Assembly (NCBI GenBank): GCA_028285625.1
Contig: JANQOX010000002.1
Span: 124,001-188,000 of the forward strand
Source of the DNA: Myxococcota bacterium
GTDB lineage: Bacteria; Myxococcota_A; UBA9160; UBA6930
Direction of reading: 5' to 3'
Length of the DNA stretch: 64,000 nt
Under the pieces are notes generated by a model. The model saw only the letters and a list, made by a program, of their open reading frames with translations. It did no database searches and had not been told where the DNA came from. Position numbers and translations under genes: made by a program. Below, in pieces: positions 34,540-43,300 of this stretch; positions within the stretch are counted from its first letter, which is position 1; every line of letters begins with the position of its first letter.

Positions 34540-35702
34540 GGAGCGGCCGCTCGTTGCAGGACGTCCTCATGGCGGGCGACGATCGCCGACCAGTCGAACC
34601 GGTCCACCGCCCGGCGGCGGTTCTCCTGCTCCATTCGCGTGCGCCTGGCATCGTCCTCCAGCAGCGTGCAGACCGCCTCCGCCAGTGCGTCGGGTGCATC
34701 CGGTCGCGCGAGCAGCCCGTGGGTGCCGTCCTGTACGGTCTCGGAGACGGCCGACAAGGCCACGCTGGCGATGGCACGGCCCGCGGCCATGGCCTCGGCC
34801 ACGACCGTGCCGAACGACTCCGATCGGGAGTGGAACACGAACAGGTCCGCGGCGGCGAAGAGCTCCGGGAGCTGCGCATCGGCGACCGCTCCCAGCAGTT
34901 GCACACGCTCTTCCAGGCCCAACCTAGTGATCTCCCTAAGCAGTCGTGGTTTCTCGGGCCCATCACCCGCGATCCAGAGGTGTGCCCGGGGGTGCCGCGC
35001 CAACACGGCGGGCATCATCTCCAGCAACGCCTCGACGCCTTTGATCGGCGCGAGGCGCTGGAGGGCGAACAGCACTGGGTCTCCGAGTGCCGCGCCGTAG
35101 CGGGCGCGAACCGACGGATCGGCCGGTTCGGGTCGCAGCCAATCGGTGTCCACGCCATGGGGGATCACGCACGCGTGTGACGGCCGGGGACCGTGCGGCA
35201 GGAGGAACTGGCTGATCGCGATCACGCGATTCGCGCGTGCCACGACGGCCTGGAGGAGTGCGCGCACGGGCCATGGCGTCTGGGGCCCCGGGGCATCCAG
35301 CGAGCCGACGAGTGCGACCACCGTCGGCAGGCCCAGCAGCGGCCCCGAAAGCAGTGCCGCGAGGCCCAGGGGTGCCGGGTAGTGGATGGCGAGTACGTCG
35401 GGCCGCGCGCCACGGCACGCGCGCCAGAGGCCGAGCATCGGGAAGATGCCGCAGAGCCCCATCGCCCAGCGCAACGTCGCACCCGGCCCGCTTCGTGTGG
35501 GCCGCAGGGGGTCGGCGTATCGTTCGACGCGATAGGAGCGGCCCGCCGACGAGATGGGGGCGCATGCGTCTTGCCGCCGGCTCCGTGGGGCGAGCACGCA
35601 GACGTCGTGCCGGGTGCCCAACCGCGACGCGATCTCGTGTACGCCGCGCTCGACGCCTCCCACGTCGGGCAGGAACGTCGGCGTGAGGATCAGGATGCGC
35701 AG
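34536..35702 (-). CDS. GT4 glycosyltransferase with probable CTG start
   Basis: A 388-residue glycosyltransferase. The N-terminal strand and acceptor loop read RILILTPTFLPDVGGVERG, standard for GT4. No ATG, GTG or TTG precedes this strand: an in-frame TAG lies four codons upstream of CTG 35702, and the first usual start codon, GTG 35663, would remove the strand. AGGGGA lies 5 bases before CTG 35702, so CTG is the best start. The donor domain has LFALQRLAPIKGVEALLEM and VFHSRSESFGTVVAEAMAAG. It follows the lipoprotein gene by 9 bases and overlaps the sulfotransferase. Confidence 0.82.
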   Translation of the reverse strand: MRILILTPTFLPDVGGVERGVHEIASRLGTRHDVCVLAPRSRRQDACAPISSAGRSYRVERYADPLRPTRSGPGATLRWAMGLCGIFPMLGLWRACRGARPDVLAIHYPAPLGLAALLSGPLLGLPTVVALVGSLDAPGPQTPWPVRALLQAVVARANRVIAISQFLLPHGPRPSHACVIPHGVDTDWLRPEPADPSVRARYGAALGDPVLFALQRLAPIKGVEALLEMMPAVLARHPRAHLWIAGDGPEKPRLLREITRLGLEERVQLLGAVADAQLPELFAAADLFVFHSRSESFGTVVAEAMAAGRAIASVALSAVSETVQDGTHGLLARPDAPDALAEAVCTLLEDDARRTRMEQENRRRAVDRFDWSAIVARHEDVLQRAAAP

Positions 35703-35711
35703 CCTCGTCCC

Positions 35712-36767
35712 CTAGTCGATCGTGAGGATCGGTCCGCGTCCCGGCTCGGGTGTCTCAGCGAGGCTCAAGAGCAGGTGCAGGAAGCCGAAGCTCCGCTTCG
35801 AGGCGCGGTCGCGGTCGTCGATGAAGAACCACTCGCCGCGGTTGCGGGCGGCAACGGATGCGAATTCGGGACGCTCTCGCGAATGGTGCACGGTCAGCGG
35901 AGAGGGCGCGCTCCCCTCGAACGTCTCGGCCGTGCGGCCCTGGGCGACGTGCTCTTCGGGCACGTGGATGCGCCACGCCAGGCTTTCCATGATGTCGCGG
36001 AGGGACCGGGTCATGACGGCGATCTCGTCGGGGGCCTCCGGCACCAGGCCGCGCACCACGCGGAAGGTGTCGCGCCCCGGTTCGAGGCCCAGCAGGGTTC
36101 GAAACCGCGCTTGCTCGGTCGTTACCTGCGGCGTGAGGTTCCGAGACGGGAGGATGAGCTGAACGTGCGGATCATTCCCTGTCTGGAGCACCCGTGTCGT
36201 GATGCCGCCGTGGTCGCGAAGCCGTCGCCAGAGGTCGATCACCTCCCAGAAGTCCGTGTCGGCATCCTGCCGTCGAGACGGGCGCGTGACCTCGTTGGTG
36301 GTTCCGTTGATCGAGACGAAGACCAGGCGCACCACCAGGTCGGCCGGCCAGCCCGAGCGGATCAGCTCGAAGATCGACTCGATCGGCAGTGGCGTCAGCA
36401 AGGTCTTGGCGAACTCGCGCCCGCGAACCGGTGTGTAGGTGATGGTGGGGCGGTCGACCCAGATGGCGCCGACCCCCACGCTGCCGGTGTCGCCTTCGGC
36501 CACGCCGGTGCCGATGCCCGCCCGCAGGGACGCATTGGCGCTGGCCCGGTACTGGCTGATGACCGAGCTCACGGCCAGGAACACCGGCGGGTCGTGGTAG
36601 CGCAGCCGCACCATGTTCTGGAGCAGCTGTTCGCTCGCCGCGACCTGGATGGCGTTGCCATAGTGGAACTGGTCGGGCTGGACCGTGCGCGGCCCGACGG
36701 ACTCGCAGCCGAGCAGCGCCACGGTGGCGAGGGACAAACCGGCTCGCGCGATCAATCGGTCGAACAT
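35712..36767 (-). CDS. Conserved lipoprotein, function unknown
   Basis: A 351-residue lipoprotein: residues 1-20 form a signal peptide ending in the lipobox TVALLGC. The mature part starts with a segment (LLQNMVRLRYHDPPVFLAVS) that recurs in a family of uncharacterised proteobacterial lipoproteins. The rest is mixed alpha/beta with WFFIDDRDRASKRSFGFLHL near the end. No catalytic motif is visible. It is the first gene of a minus-strand run with a glycosyltransferase and sulfotransferase, which may link it to glycan export, but that is inference. A -10-like TACCCT lies at 36797-36792. Confidence 0.7.
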   Translation of the reverse strand: MFDRLIARAGLSLATVALLGCESVGPRTVQPDQFHYGNAIQVAASEQLLQNMVRLRYHDPPVFLAVSSVISQYRASANASLRAGIGTGVAEGDTGSVGVGAIWVDRPTITYTPVRGREFAKTLLTPLPIESIFELIRSGWPADLVVRLVFVSINGTTNEVTRPSRRQDADTDFWEVIDLWRRLRDHGGITTRVLQTGNDPHVQLILPSRNLTPQVTTEQARFRTLLGLEPGRDTFRVVRGLVPEAPDEIAVMTRSLRDIMESLAWRIHVPEEHVAQGRTAETFEGSAPSPLTVHHSRERPEFASVAARNRGEWFFIDDRDRASKRSFGFLHLLLSLAETPEPGRGPILTID

Positions 36768-36886
36768 GGGGCCCTCGACAAGGTGCGATCCAGGGTAGCC
36801 CCGATGCGGAGTCTCTACTGCAAGAAGCCGGCGCGACCCGCCTGTCCGGGGCTCGGAGCGTCGGCTCGGCTACCTTCCGCCGCGCG

Positions 36887-38317
36887 ATGGAGTGGATCCA
36901 GGAGACCACGGGCTTCGACGAGATCTTCGCGGCCGACGGATCCACGCGTCCGCACTACGAGGCGGCCCAGCGAATCCTCGCCGGCATGGACGACCGCGAA
37001 CTCGCCCGGCGCGAGAAGCTCCAGCGGCTCTCGCTGCTGAACCAGGGCATCACCTTTGCCGTCTACGGCGCGCGCGAGGGGACGGAGCGGGTATTCCCCT
37101 TCGACTTCGTTCCCCGGATCCTCGCGGCTGACGAGTGGAAGTCGATCGAAGAGGGGCTCGTGCAACGCGTCACGGCCATCAACCTCTTCCTGCGCGACGT
37201 CTACGGCGAACAGCGGAGCCTGAAGGAAGGCATCGTACCCTGGGAGCTCGTGCTCTCGCGACCGGAGTACAAGCGCCAGGTGATGGGTGTCGTGCCGCCG
37301 GGCGGGGTGTACACCCACGTCGTCGGTACGGACCTGATCCGCGACGACACCGGCCGGTACGTTGTGCTCGAGGACAACTGCCGCTGCCCGAGCGGCGTCT
37401 CCTACGTGCTCGAGAATCGCAATCTGCTGAGTCGCTCGTTTCCCGAGCTGTTCAGTGCGTACCCGGTACGGCCGGTCGAGGGCTACCCGCGTCAGCTGCT
37501 CGAGACCCTGGAGCTGGTGGGGCCCGGGGAGAGCCGGCAGGCCGTCGTGCTCACGCCCGGAATGTTCAACTCGGCCTACTTCGAGCACTCATTCCTCGCA
37601 CGGGAGATGGGCGTGCCTCTGGTCGAGGGATTCGATCTGGTGGTCGAGAACAACCACGTCTACATGCGCACGACCGAGGGTCTGCGACGCGTGGACGTGA
37701 TCTACCGCCGGATCGACGACGACTTCCTCGACCCGTTGACCTTCCGGCGCGAGAGTACGCTCGGCGTGCCGGGGCTGATCAACGCCTATCGGGCCGGCAA
37801 CGTGGCCATCGCCAACGCGCCCGGCTCGGGCGTGGCCGACGACAAGGCCACCTACGCGTTCCTGCCGGACCTGATCCGGTTCTTCCTCGACGAAGAGCCG
37901 CGGCTCGGCCAGGTGCCCACCTATCTGGGCATGCGCTCCGACGACTTCGCCTACATGCTCGACCACCTCGACGAACTGGTGGTCAAGACGACGGGCGGCG
38001 CGGGCGGCTATGGCATGTTGATGGGCCCCTTCGCGAGCAAGCAGGAGATCGCCGACTACGCCGAGCAGATGAAGGCCGACCCGTCCGGCTACATCGCGCA
38101 GCCGCTGATCCAGCTCTCGGCCCATGGCACCTGGATCGACAAGGCGTTTCGGCCGCGCCGCGTCGACCTGCGGCCGTTCGTCCTCTACGGCGATCGCGTG
38201 CGGGTGTTGCCCGGGGGCCTCACGCGCGTGGCCCTTCGCGAGGGTTCGTACGTGGTGAACTCGTCCCAGGGAGGCGGCAGCAAGGACACCTGGGTGCTCG
38301 AGGAGCGCGACGCATGA
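36887..38317 (+). CDS. Circularly permuted ATP-grasp protein (type 2)
   Basis: A 476-residue protein of the circularly permuted ATP-grasp type 2 family (formerly DUF404/DUF407). Family hallmarks are INLFLRDVYGEQ near residue 95, VLEDNCRCPSGVSYVLENR near 160, DVIYRRIDDDFLDP near 270, and the glycine-rich ATP loop VVKTTGGAGGYGMLMGP near 365. It should form an amide or peptide bond with ATP. It is the first gene of the conserved trio with alpha-E and transglutaminase genes; spacing to the next gene is 19 bases. The physiological substrate is unknown. Confidence 0.92.
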   Translation: MEWIQETTGFDEIFAADGSTRPHYEAAQRILAGMDDRELARREKLQRLSLLNQGITFAVYGAREGTERVFPFDFVPRILAADEWKSIEEGLVQRVTAINLFLRDVYGEQRSLKEGIVPWELVLSRPEYKRQVMGVVPPGGVYTHVVGTDLIRDDTGRYVVLEDNCRCPSGVSYVLENRNLLSRSFPELFSAYPVRPVEGYPRQLLETLELVGPGESRQAVVLTPGMFNSAYFEHSFLAREMGVPLVEGFDLVVENNHVYMRTTEGLRRVDVIYRRIDDDFLDPLTFRRESTLGVPGLINAYRAGNVAIANAPGSGVADDKATYAFLPDLIRFFLDEEPRLGQVPTYLGMRSDDFAYMLDHLDELVVKTTGGAGGYGMLMGPFASKQEIADYAEQMKADPSGYIAQPLIQLSAHGTWIDKAFRPRRVDLRPFVLYGDRVRVLPGGLTRVALREGSYVVNSSQGGGSKDTWVLEERDA

Positions 38318-38336
38318 TGCCGGGGCGGGCCCGAAC

Positions 38337-39293
38337 ATGATGCTGTCGCGCGTGGCGAGCTCGCTCTACTGGATCGGCCGCTATCTGGAGCGCGCCGAGA
38401 ACGTGACGCGCCTGCTGCTGGTGACCAGCGAGGTCGCCGTCGAGGTCGAGGGGTTCGACGACGCGCTCGCCCAGAGCCAGTGGGACGAACTGCTCCAGGG
38501 GCTGTCCAGTCCGGGGCGAGAGGCGCTCGAATTCTCTCCCGAATCGGGGCTCGCGCTGCCCTACTACCGGTGGCTGCTTCTCGACGCCGACAACCCGGTC
38601 TCGGTGCGCTCGAGCCTGGCCCGCGCGCGCGACAACGCGCGCAGTGTGCGCGAGGTGCTCACCCGCGAGGTGTTCACGGACCTGAACGAGTGTCACCACG
38701 ATCTCGAGCGGCTCCGCAGGCGCGGGCTGCGCGATCCGGCGCTGGCGCGCAGCGAGCTCGGAAAGACGCATCGCGCGGTCATCGGCATCCTCGGTTCGAT
38801 CGAGCACACGCTGAGCCGCGATCAGGGCTGGACGTTCATGAAGCTGGGCGAGGCGATGGAGCGCACGCGCCGCACCCTGCTCGTGCTGCATGCCAAGTTG
38901 CCGGCGCTGGACTCGAGGGCCGAGCGCCGCGACCTGCCGCTCTTCTACGCCGGCTGGCGCGGGCTGCTGCGCAGCGTGGCGTCGCTCGAGAACTACCGGG
39001 CGATGCACGGTGGTGCGCTGAAGCCGGAGCAGGTGGTCCGCTTTCTGCTGCTCGAACCCTCGGCACCGCGGTCGGTCCTGTGCGGCGTGAACCGCCTGCG
39101 CGCGTACCTCGACCGCCTGCCGGGCGGTGAGGCGGTGAGCGAAGCCGACCGGATCCTGGGGCGCCTCCACGCGGCCCTCTCCTACGACGACGACGGGATC
39201 GCCGAGCGCGAGTCCTCGAGCTTCGCGGCCGAGGTCGCAGATCAGCTCACGACCGCGCACGAAGCCATCGCGCGCCAGTACTTTCCGGCATGA
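38337..39293 (+). CDS. Alpha-E domain protein (formerly DUF403)
   Basis: A 318-residue, nearly all-helical protein. The N-terminus MLSRVASSLYWIGRYLERAE is diagnostic for the alpha-E family, and AMERTRRTLLVLHAKL and FLLLEPSAPRSVLCGVNRLR follow in order. Alpha-E proteins accompany permuted ATP-grasp proteins, and their helices are thought to serve as a scaffold or specificity factor. The start ATG 38337 lies 19 bases after the ATP-grasp gene, and the stop overlaps the transglutaminase start (ATGA). Confidence 0.92.
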   Translation: MMLSRVASSLYWIGRYLERAENVTRLLLVTSEVAVEVEGFDDALAQSQWDELLQGLSSPGREALEFSPESGLALPYYRWLLLDADNPVSVRSSLARARDNARSVREVLTREVFTDLNECHHDLERLRRRGLRDPALARSELGKTHRAVIGILGSIEHTLSRDQGWTFMKLGEAMERTRRTLLVLHAKLPALDSRAERRDLPLFYAGWRGLLRSVASLENYRAMHGGALKPEQVVRFLLLEPSAPRSVLCGVNRLRAYLDRLPGGEAVSEADRILGRLHAALSYDDDGIAERESSSFAAEVADQLTTAHEAIARQYFPA

Positions 39294-40255
39294 CCCTGCT
39301 GCTCCAGGTCGAACACCGCATGTGTATCCACTACGACGACTTCGTCCAGCAGTCGTGGATGGAGCTGCGCGTCGAGCCCAGGACGAGCCCCAGCCAGCTC
39401 GTCCACTCGTTCTACCTGGCGGTGGGTCCGGCGGCACAGGTGGCGCACTACCTGGATTGGAATGCGAACATCGTGCACCACTTCGGCGTGCCCGACTTCC
39501 ACGATCGCATCGAGGTGCTGGCGCGGTCGATCGTCGAGACGCGGCCCCCTCCAGTGAACCTCGACGCGCTCTCGGCGCCGCCTGGTTCGCCCGGACCGCT
39601 GCTCGACTTCACGCTGTTCGGGGGGCCGATCGAGCGCTCCGACGCGCTCCGGGCGCTCGAGCGAGACCTGCCGGTGCCGGTCACGGCCCCGCTCGGCGAG
39701 CAGATCGCGGCGATCGGCGCGCTGCTGCGGGAGCGCTTTCGCTACGAGTCCGGAATCACCGACGTGCACTCGACCAGCGACCACATCCTCGAGCACGGCT
39801 CGGGGGTGTGCCAGGACTTCGCGCATCTGATGCTCGCGCTCCTGCGCCTGCGCGCGATTCCGTGCCGCTACGTGAGCGGCTACCTCCACGTCACCCCGAC
39901 CGACGACGAACCCTCCCAGAGCCACGCCTGGGTCGAGGTGTTCTCCGACGACGCGGGCTGGGTCGGCTTCGACCCCACGCACGACCGGATCCCCGGCGAG
40001 CAGTACGTCGACGTGGCTCGGGGTCGCCACTACGACGACGTGCCGCCGAACAAGGGCATCTACCGAGGCGGCGCATCCGAGCGACTCGAAGTCGAGGTGC
40101 ACACGGAGCCCACCACGCGGCCCGACGTCGCCGCCCTGCACGCCGAGATCGGGATGCTCGACGTGCCCGTCTACCGCGAGGCGCCGACCGCCGCGGCGCA
40201 GCGTGACGCAGAAGAGCGCGAGACCTCCGGCCAGCAACAACAACAGCAGCAGTAG
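39290..40255 (+). CDS. Active transglutaminase-like peptidase of the ATP-grasp trio
   Basis: A 321-residue protein. The N-terminal 80 residues form the bacterial transglutaminase N domain (VEHRMCIHYDDFVQQSWMEL). The core has an intact catalytic triad: Cys in HGSGVCQDFAHLMLALLR, His in SHAWVEVF and Asp in WVGFDPTHDRIPG. It probably acts as a peptidase or amide transferase on the ATP-grasp product. Unlike the protein at the left edge, this one keeps its Cys. The protein ends in seven glutamines. The start overlaps the alpha-E stop by ATGA, so the trio is a tight operon. Confidence 0.92.
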   Translation: MTLLLQVEHRMCIHYDDFVQQSWMELRVEPRTSPSQLVHSFYLAVGPAAQVAHYLDWNANIVHHFGVPDFHDRIEVLARSIVETRPPPVNLDALSAPPGSPGPLLDFTLFGGPIERSDALRALERDLPVPVTAPLGEQIAAIGALLRERFRYESGITDVHSTSDHILEHGSGVCQDFAHLMLALLRLRAIPCRYVSGYLHVTPTDDEPSQSHAWVEVFSDDAGWVGFDPTHDRIPGEQYVDVARGRHYDDVPPNKGIYRGGASERLEVEVHTEPTTRPDVAALHAEIGMLDVPVYREAPTAAAQRDAEERETSGQQQQQQQ

Positions 40256-40336
40256 TCGTTTCCCCCCGATGGGCTGGGCTGTCCCCTCGCCGTGGGGTGC
40301 CTAGACTTCCCACACCCACGATCAGGAGGGCTGCGC

Positions 40337-40780
40337 ATGGGACTGTTCGACTTCGTGAAGGAAGCCGGGGAGGGCTTGCTGGGCAAGCTCAGCGGGAACG
40401 CCGCCGAGGATGGCAAGGCCGTCCAGGGGCGGGTCGAGGAACTGGGCCTCGGGGTCGACGGCCTTCAGGTCTCGGTCGAGGGCGACAAAGCCGTGGTCCG
40501 CGGCGAGGCCAGGAGCCAGGCCGAAGCCGAGAAGGCGGTCCTGGCCGCGGGCAACGTCCCCGGGATCTCCCAGGTCGACGATCAGCTCGCCGTGAAGGAG
40601 AAGGCGGCACCGTCGCAGTACCACCGGGTGGCGAGCGGCGACACGTTGTCGAAGATCGCCAAGCAGTACTACGGCGATGCCATGAAGTACCCGGAGATCT
40701 TCGAAGCCAACAAGCCGATGCTGACGGATCCCGACAAGATCTACCCAGGCCAGGTGCTGCGGATTCCGCCGCTCGACTGA
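40337..40780 (+). CDS. kbp: Kbp/YgaU-like BON-LysM protein
   Basis: A 147-residue protein starting at ATG 40337 with AGGAGGG 7 bases upstream. The N-terminus MGLFDFVKEAGE, a BON domain (VSVEGDKAVVRGEARSQAEAEK, about residues 45-90) and a LysM domain (YHRVASGDTLSKIAKQYYGD, then YPGQVLRIP at the end) match Escherichia coli Kbp (YgaU) in order and length, including FEANKPML and PDKIYPGQVLRIP. That protein is a cytoplasmic potassium-binding protein. A potassium-related role is inferred by similarity. A -10-like TAGACT lies at 40303-40308. Confidence 0.88.
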   Translation: MGLFDFVKEAGEGLLGKLSGNAAEDGKAVQGRVEELGLGVDGLQVSVEGDKAVVRGEARSQAEAEKAVLAAGNVPGISQVDDQLAVKEKAAPSQYHRVASGDTLSKIAKQYYGDAMKYPEIFEANKPMLTDPDKIYPGQVLRIPPLD

Positions 40781-40846
40781 GCCGGCGCGCGCACTGGACC
40801 CTCGCGGCTCGCGCAGCCGCGTCCCAACCGCAACGAGGAGTTCGAC

Positions 40847-41212
40847 ATGAACCGATCGATCGCATTTCTGGCCGCTCTTGGACTGGCTTTCGCCCTGGGC
40901 TGTGGCAGCGACGAAGCCCAGCAGGCCGCCGAGCAGGCGACTGCAGCCGCGCAGGAGATGGCCGAAGACGCCGCAGCCGCGGCTCAGGAGGCCGCCGACG
41001 CGACGCAGGAGGCCGCACAGGCAGCAGCCGACTCGGCGACCGAGGCTGCCGGCGACATGATGGCCGACGGCGTGGCCGCCACCTGTCGTACGCTGGCAGA
41101 GCAGGGTGCCTGGGGCGATGCGCTCGACGTATGCCGCAAGGCCCACGAGGCGAACCCCGACGACATGGCGCTCGAGCACGCCTACCAGCAGGCGCAAGCC
41201 GCAGCCAAGTAG
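40847..41212 (+). CDS. Small Ala-rich lipoprotein
   Basis: A 121-residue protein with a GAGGAG site 7 bases before ATG 40847. The signal peptide ends in the lipobox FALGC at about residue 19. The mature part is Ala/Glu/Gln-rich and should form one long helix (about residues 25-72), followed by a short TPR-like C-terminus, WGDALDVCRKAHEANPDD. It resembles Lpp-like or periplasmic helical lipoproteins. Function is unknown. Confidence 0.7.
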   Translation: MNRSIAFLAALGLAFALGCGSDEAQQAAEQATAAAQEMAEDAAAAAQEAADATQEAAQAAADSATEAAGDMMADGVAATCRTLAEQGAWGDALDVCRKAHEANPDDMALEHAYQQAQAAAK

Positions 41213-41292
41213 GCGCCCGTCTGCCGATGCGCCCGCGCGGCGGGTGGGCATGCCCTTCGGCGTGTCGAGTCCTGCCGCGCGCTCGCCTCGGC

Positions 41293-41298
41293 TAGCGT
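41293..41298 (+). promoter_or_regulatory. -10-like TAGCGT, 6 bases before ATG 41305
   Basis: TAGCGT-CGGGGG-ATG. The spacing is that of a leaderless transcript; the G-run next to the ATG is too close for a normal ribosome site. Confidence 0.35.
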
Positions 41299-41304
41299 CG
41301 GGGG

Positions 41305-43089
41305 ATGGCGCAGTCCATGCGACGCGGCCTTCGGCTCCTGGGCTGGGCCTTCGCGGGAATGGTCGGGATCGCGGCGGTGCTCGCGGCCGTCTGGGCGGCG
41401 ACGGGGCCGCCCGCGCCCGACCCGGCCTTGCGCATCGTGACGGCCCGGCGCATCCACACCCTCGATCCGGAGCGGCCCATCGCCCAGGCGGTGGCCATCG
41501 AATCCGGCCGCATCGTCGCGGTGGGCTCGCTCGACGAGGTGCGCGAAGCCCTCGGCGAGCGCGCCGCCGAACGCGACGATGCGCTGCGCGACCTCGTGCT
41601 ACTGCCCGGGTTCATCGATCCCCACATCCATCCGGTGCTCGCCGCCACGATCCTGCCCATGGACATCGTCTCGGCCATGGCGTGGACGACACCCCGGGGT
41701 GTGACCGAGCGGGTGGTGGGGCGTGAAGCCTTCCAGGCCCGACTGCGAACGCTCGACCGCGAGCGCAGCGCCCGGGGCGATGCGGACGGCTGGATCCTCG
41801 CCTGGGGGTACCACGCGCCCTACCACGGCGCGCTCTCGCGTGCAGACCTCGATGCCGTGTCGACCACGCGGCCGATCTTCGTCTGGCAGCGTTCGGTGCA
41901 CGAGATGTACTTCAATACGCGCGCGCTCGAGGTGCTGGAGATGTCCCAGGCCGCGTTCGATGCGCACCCCCAGGCCGACTGGGAAGCGGGGCACCTATGG
42001 GAGGCGGGTGCACTCACGCTCGGTGCGCCCATGACGCGGGTGCTCGCGAGCCCGCGGCGCTACCTGCGCGGGCTGTCGATGATGAGCGAGGTGCTTCACC
42101 GCGGCGGGCTCACCACCGTGGGCGAGCAGGGCCATCCACAGGTCCACGCCGGGGCCGAGTACGCGACGCTCGCCTGGGAGATGCACGGCCGCGACACGCC
42201 CTACCGCTTCGTGCTGGTGCCGAACGCGATGCACCTGCTGCGCCGCGAGGGCAGCGCCGGGGCCGCCGAACGAGCGGCTCGGAGCCTGCTCGAGCGGGGC
42301 AACGACCGGATCCGCGTGGTGAAGCACGCCAAGTACTACGCCGACGGGGCGATCTTCAGCCAGCTGATGCAGATGACGCGTCCCTATCTGGACGGCCACC
42401 ACGGCGAGTGGATGATGGCCCCCGAGGAGCAGGCGGACGTCCTTTCCGCGTTCTGGCGCGAGGGTTGGAGCGTCCACATCCACGTCAATGGGGATGCGGG
42501 CCTCGATCTGGTGCTCGACCAGATCGAGCAGGTGACACGCGAGACGCCCCGGCCCGATCAGCGGCTGGTGCTCGAGCACTACGGCTACGCGCGCGAGGAC
42601 CAGCATGCGCGGGTCCGCGCGCTGGGCGTTGCCGTCTCCAACAACGCCTACTACCTGCACGAGCTGGCGCCCATCTACGCCGAGCACGGTCTCGGTCCCG
42701 AACGCGCGCGCGACATCTCACCGCTCGGCGGTCTCGCACGCGCCGGGGTGCCGACGTCGTTCCACTCCGACTTCCCGATGGCACCTGCGGCGCCGCTTCT
42801 CCAGGTGGCTTCGGCGGTGACGCGCATTGCCAGTGACGGCCGGGTCTGGGGCCCCGATCAACGCCTCGCCCTCGGTGTGGCGCTTCGTGCCGTCACCCTC
42901 GAGGCCGCGTGGAGTCTGGGGCTCGAACACGAGATTGGTTCGATCGAGGTGGGCAAGCGCGCAGACTTCACCGTGCTCGCGCGCGATCCGTACGACGTCG
43001 CCCCCGAAGCGCTTGCGGACATCCCCATCTGGGGAACGGTGCTCGACGGGCGGCTCCATCCGCTCGCGGTGGCACCCGACGGTCGGTAG
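41305..43089 (+). CDS. Amidohydrolase family 3 (YtcJ-like) hydrolase
   Basis: A 594-residue protein with an N-terminal signal anchor (about residues 12-32). The amidohydrolase barrel has the first metal pair in LLPGFIDPHIHPVLAA (HxH). Further ligands lie in VVKHAKYYADGAIFS, HIHVNGDAGLDLV and FHSDFPMAP. The flanking small beta-sandwich has RIHTLDPERPIAQAVAIESG at the N-side and EVGKRADFTVLARDP at the C-side, the standard arrangement. It hydrolyses an amide or similar bond, probably outside the cytoplasmic membrane because of the anchor. The substrate is not predictable. Confidence 0.85.
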   Translation: MAQSMRRGLRLLGWAFAGMVGIAAVLAAVWAATGPPAPDPALRIVTARRIHTLDPERPIAQAVAIESGRIVAVGSLDEVREALGERAAERDDALRDLVLLPGFIDPHIHPVLAATILPMDIVSAMAWTTPRGVTERVVGREAFQARLRTLDRERSARGDADGWILAWGYHAPYHGALSRADLDAVSTTRPIFVWQRSVHEMYFNTRALEVLEMSQAAFDAHPQADWEAGHLWEAGALTLGAPMTRVLASPRRYLRGLSMMSEVLHRGGLTTVGEQGHPQVHAGAEYATLAWEMHGRDTPYRFVLVPNAMHLLRREGSAGAAERAARSLLERGNDRIRVVKHAKYYADGAIFSQLMQMTRPYLDGHHGEWMMAPEEQADVLSAFWREGWSVHIHVNGDAGLDLVLDQIEQVTRETPRPDQRLVLEHYGYAREDQHARVRALGVAVSNNAYYLHELAPIYAEHGLGPERARDISPLGGLARAGVPTSFHSDFPMAPAAPLLQVASAVTRIASDGRVWGPDQRLALGVALRAVTLEAAWSLGLEHEIGSIEVGKRADFTVLARDPYDVAPEALADIPIWGTVLDGRLHPLAVAPDGR

Positions 43090-43300
43090 CACGCGCACGC
43101 ACGAAGCGCGGCCGGGCCGCGCACGCGCGACACGATGCGCGCACGGTCGCAACTGCGCCGGGTCCTGCGCGTGGGGTTCTGCCGGCGAAAAACCTCGGTG
43201 TATGCCTACGGGTTTACCCTTGGCTCTGCTAGAACCAAAGCGCTCCCGCTGATCCCCCTGGCGCTCTGCCCGAAGCGCTGCAGTTCGGAGGCCGTTGCTG
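43090..43300. other. Noncoding gap with GC-rich hairpin
   Basis: A 211-base gap. GCGCGG (43106-43111) and CCGCGC (43117-43122) make a short strong hairpin just after the amidohydrolase stop, a possible terminator. The part at 43185-43240 is less GC-rich than its surroundings and may hold a promoter, but no convincing paired -35 and -10 is seen. GGAGG at 43287-43291 serves the next small gene. Confidence 0.4.
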
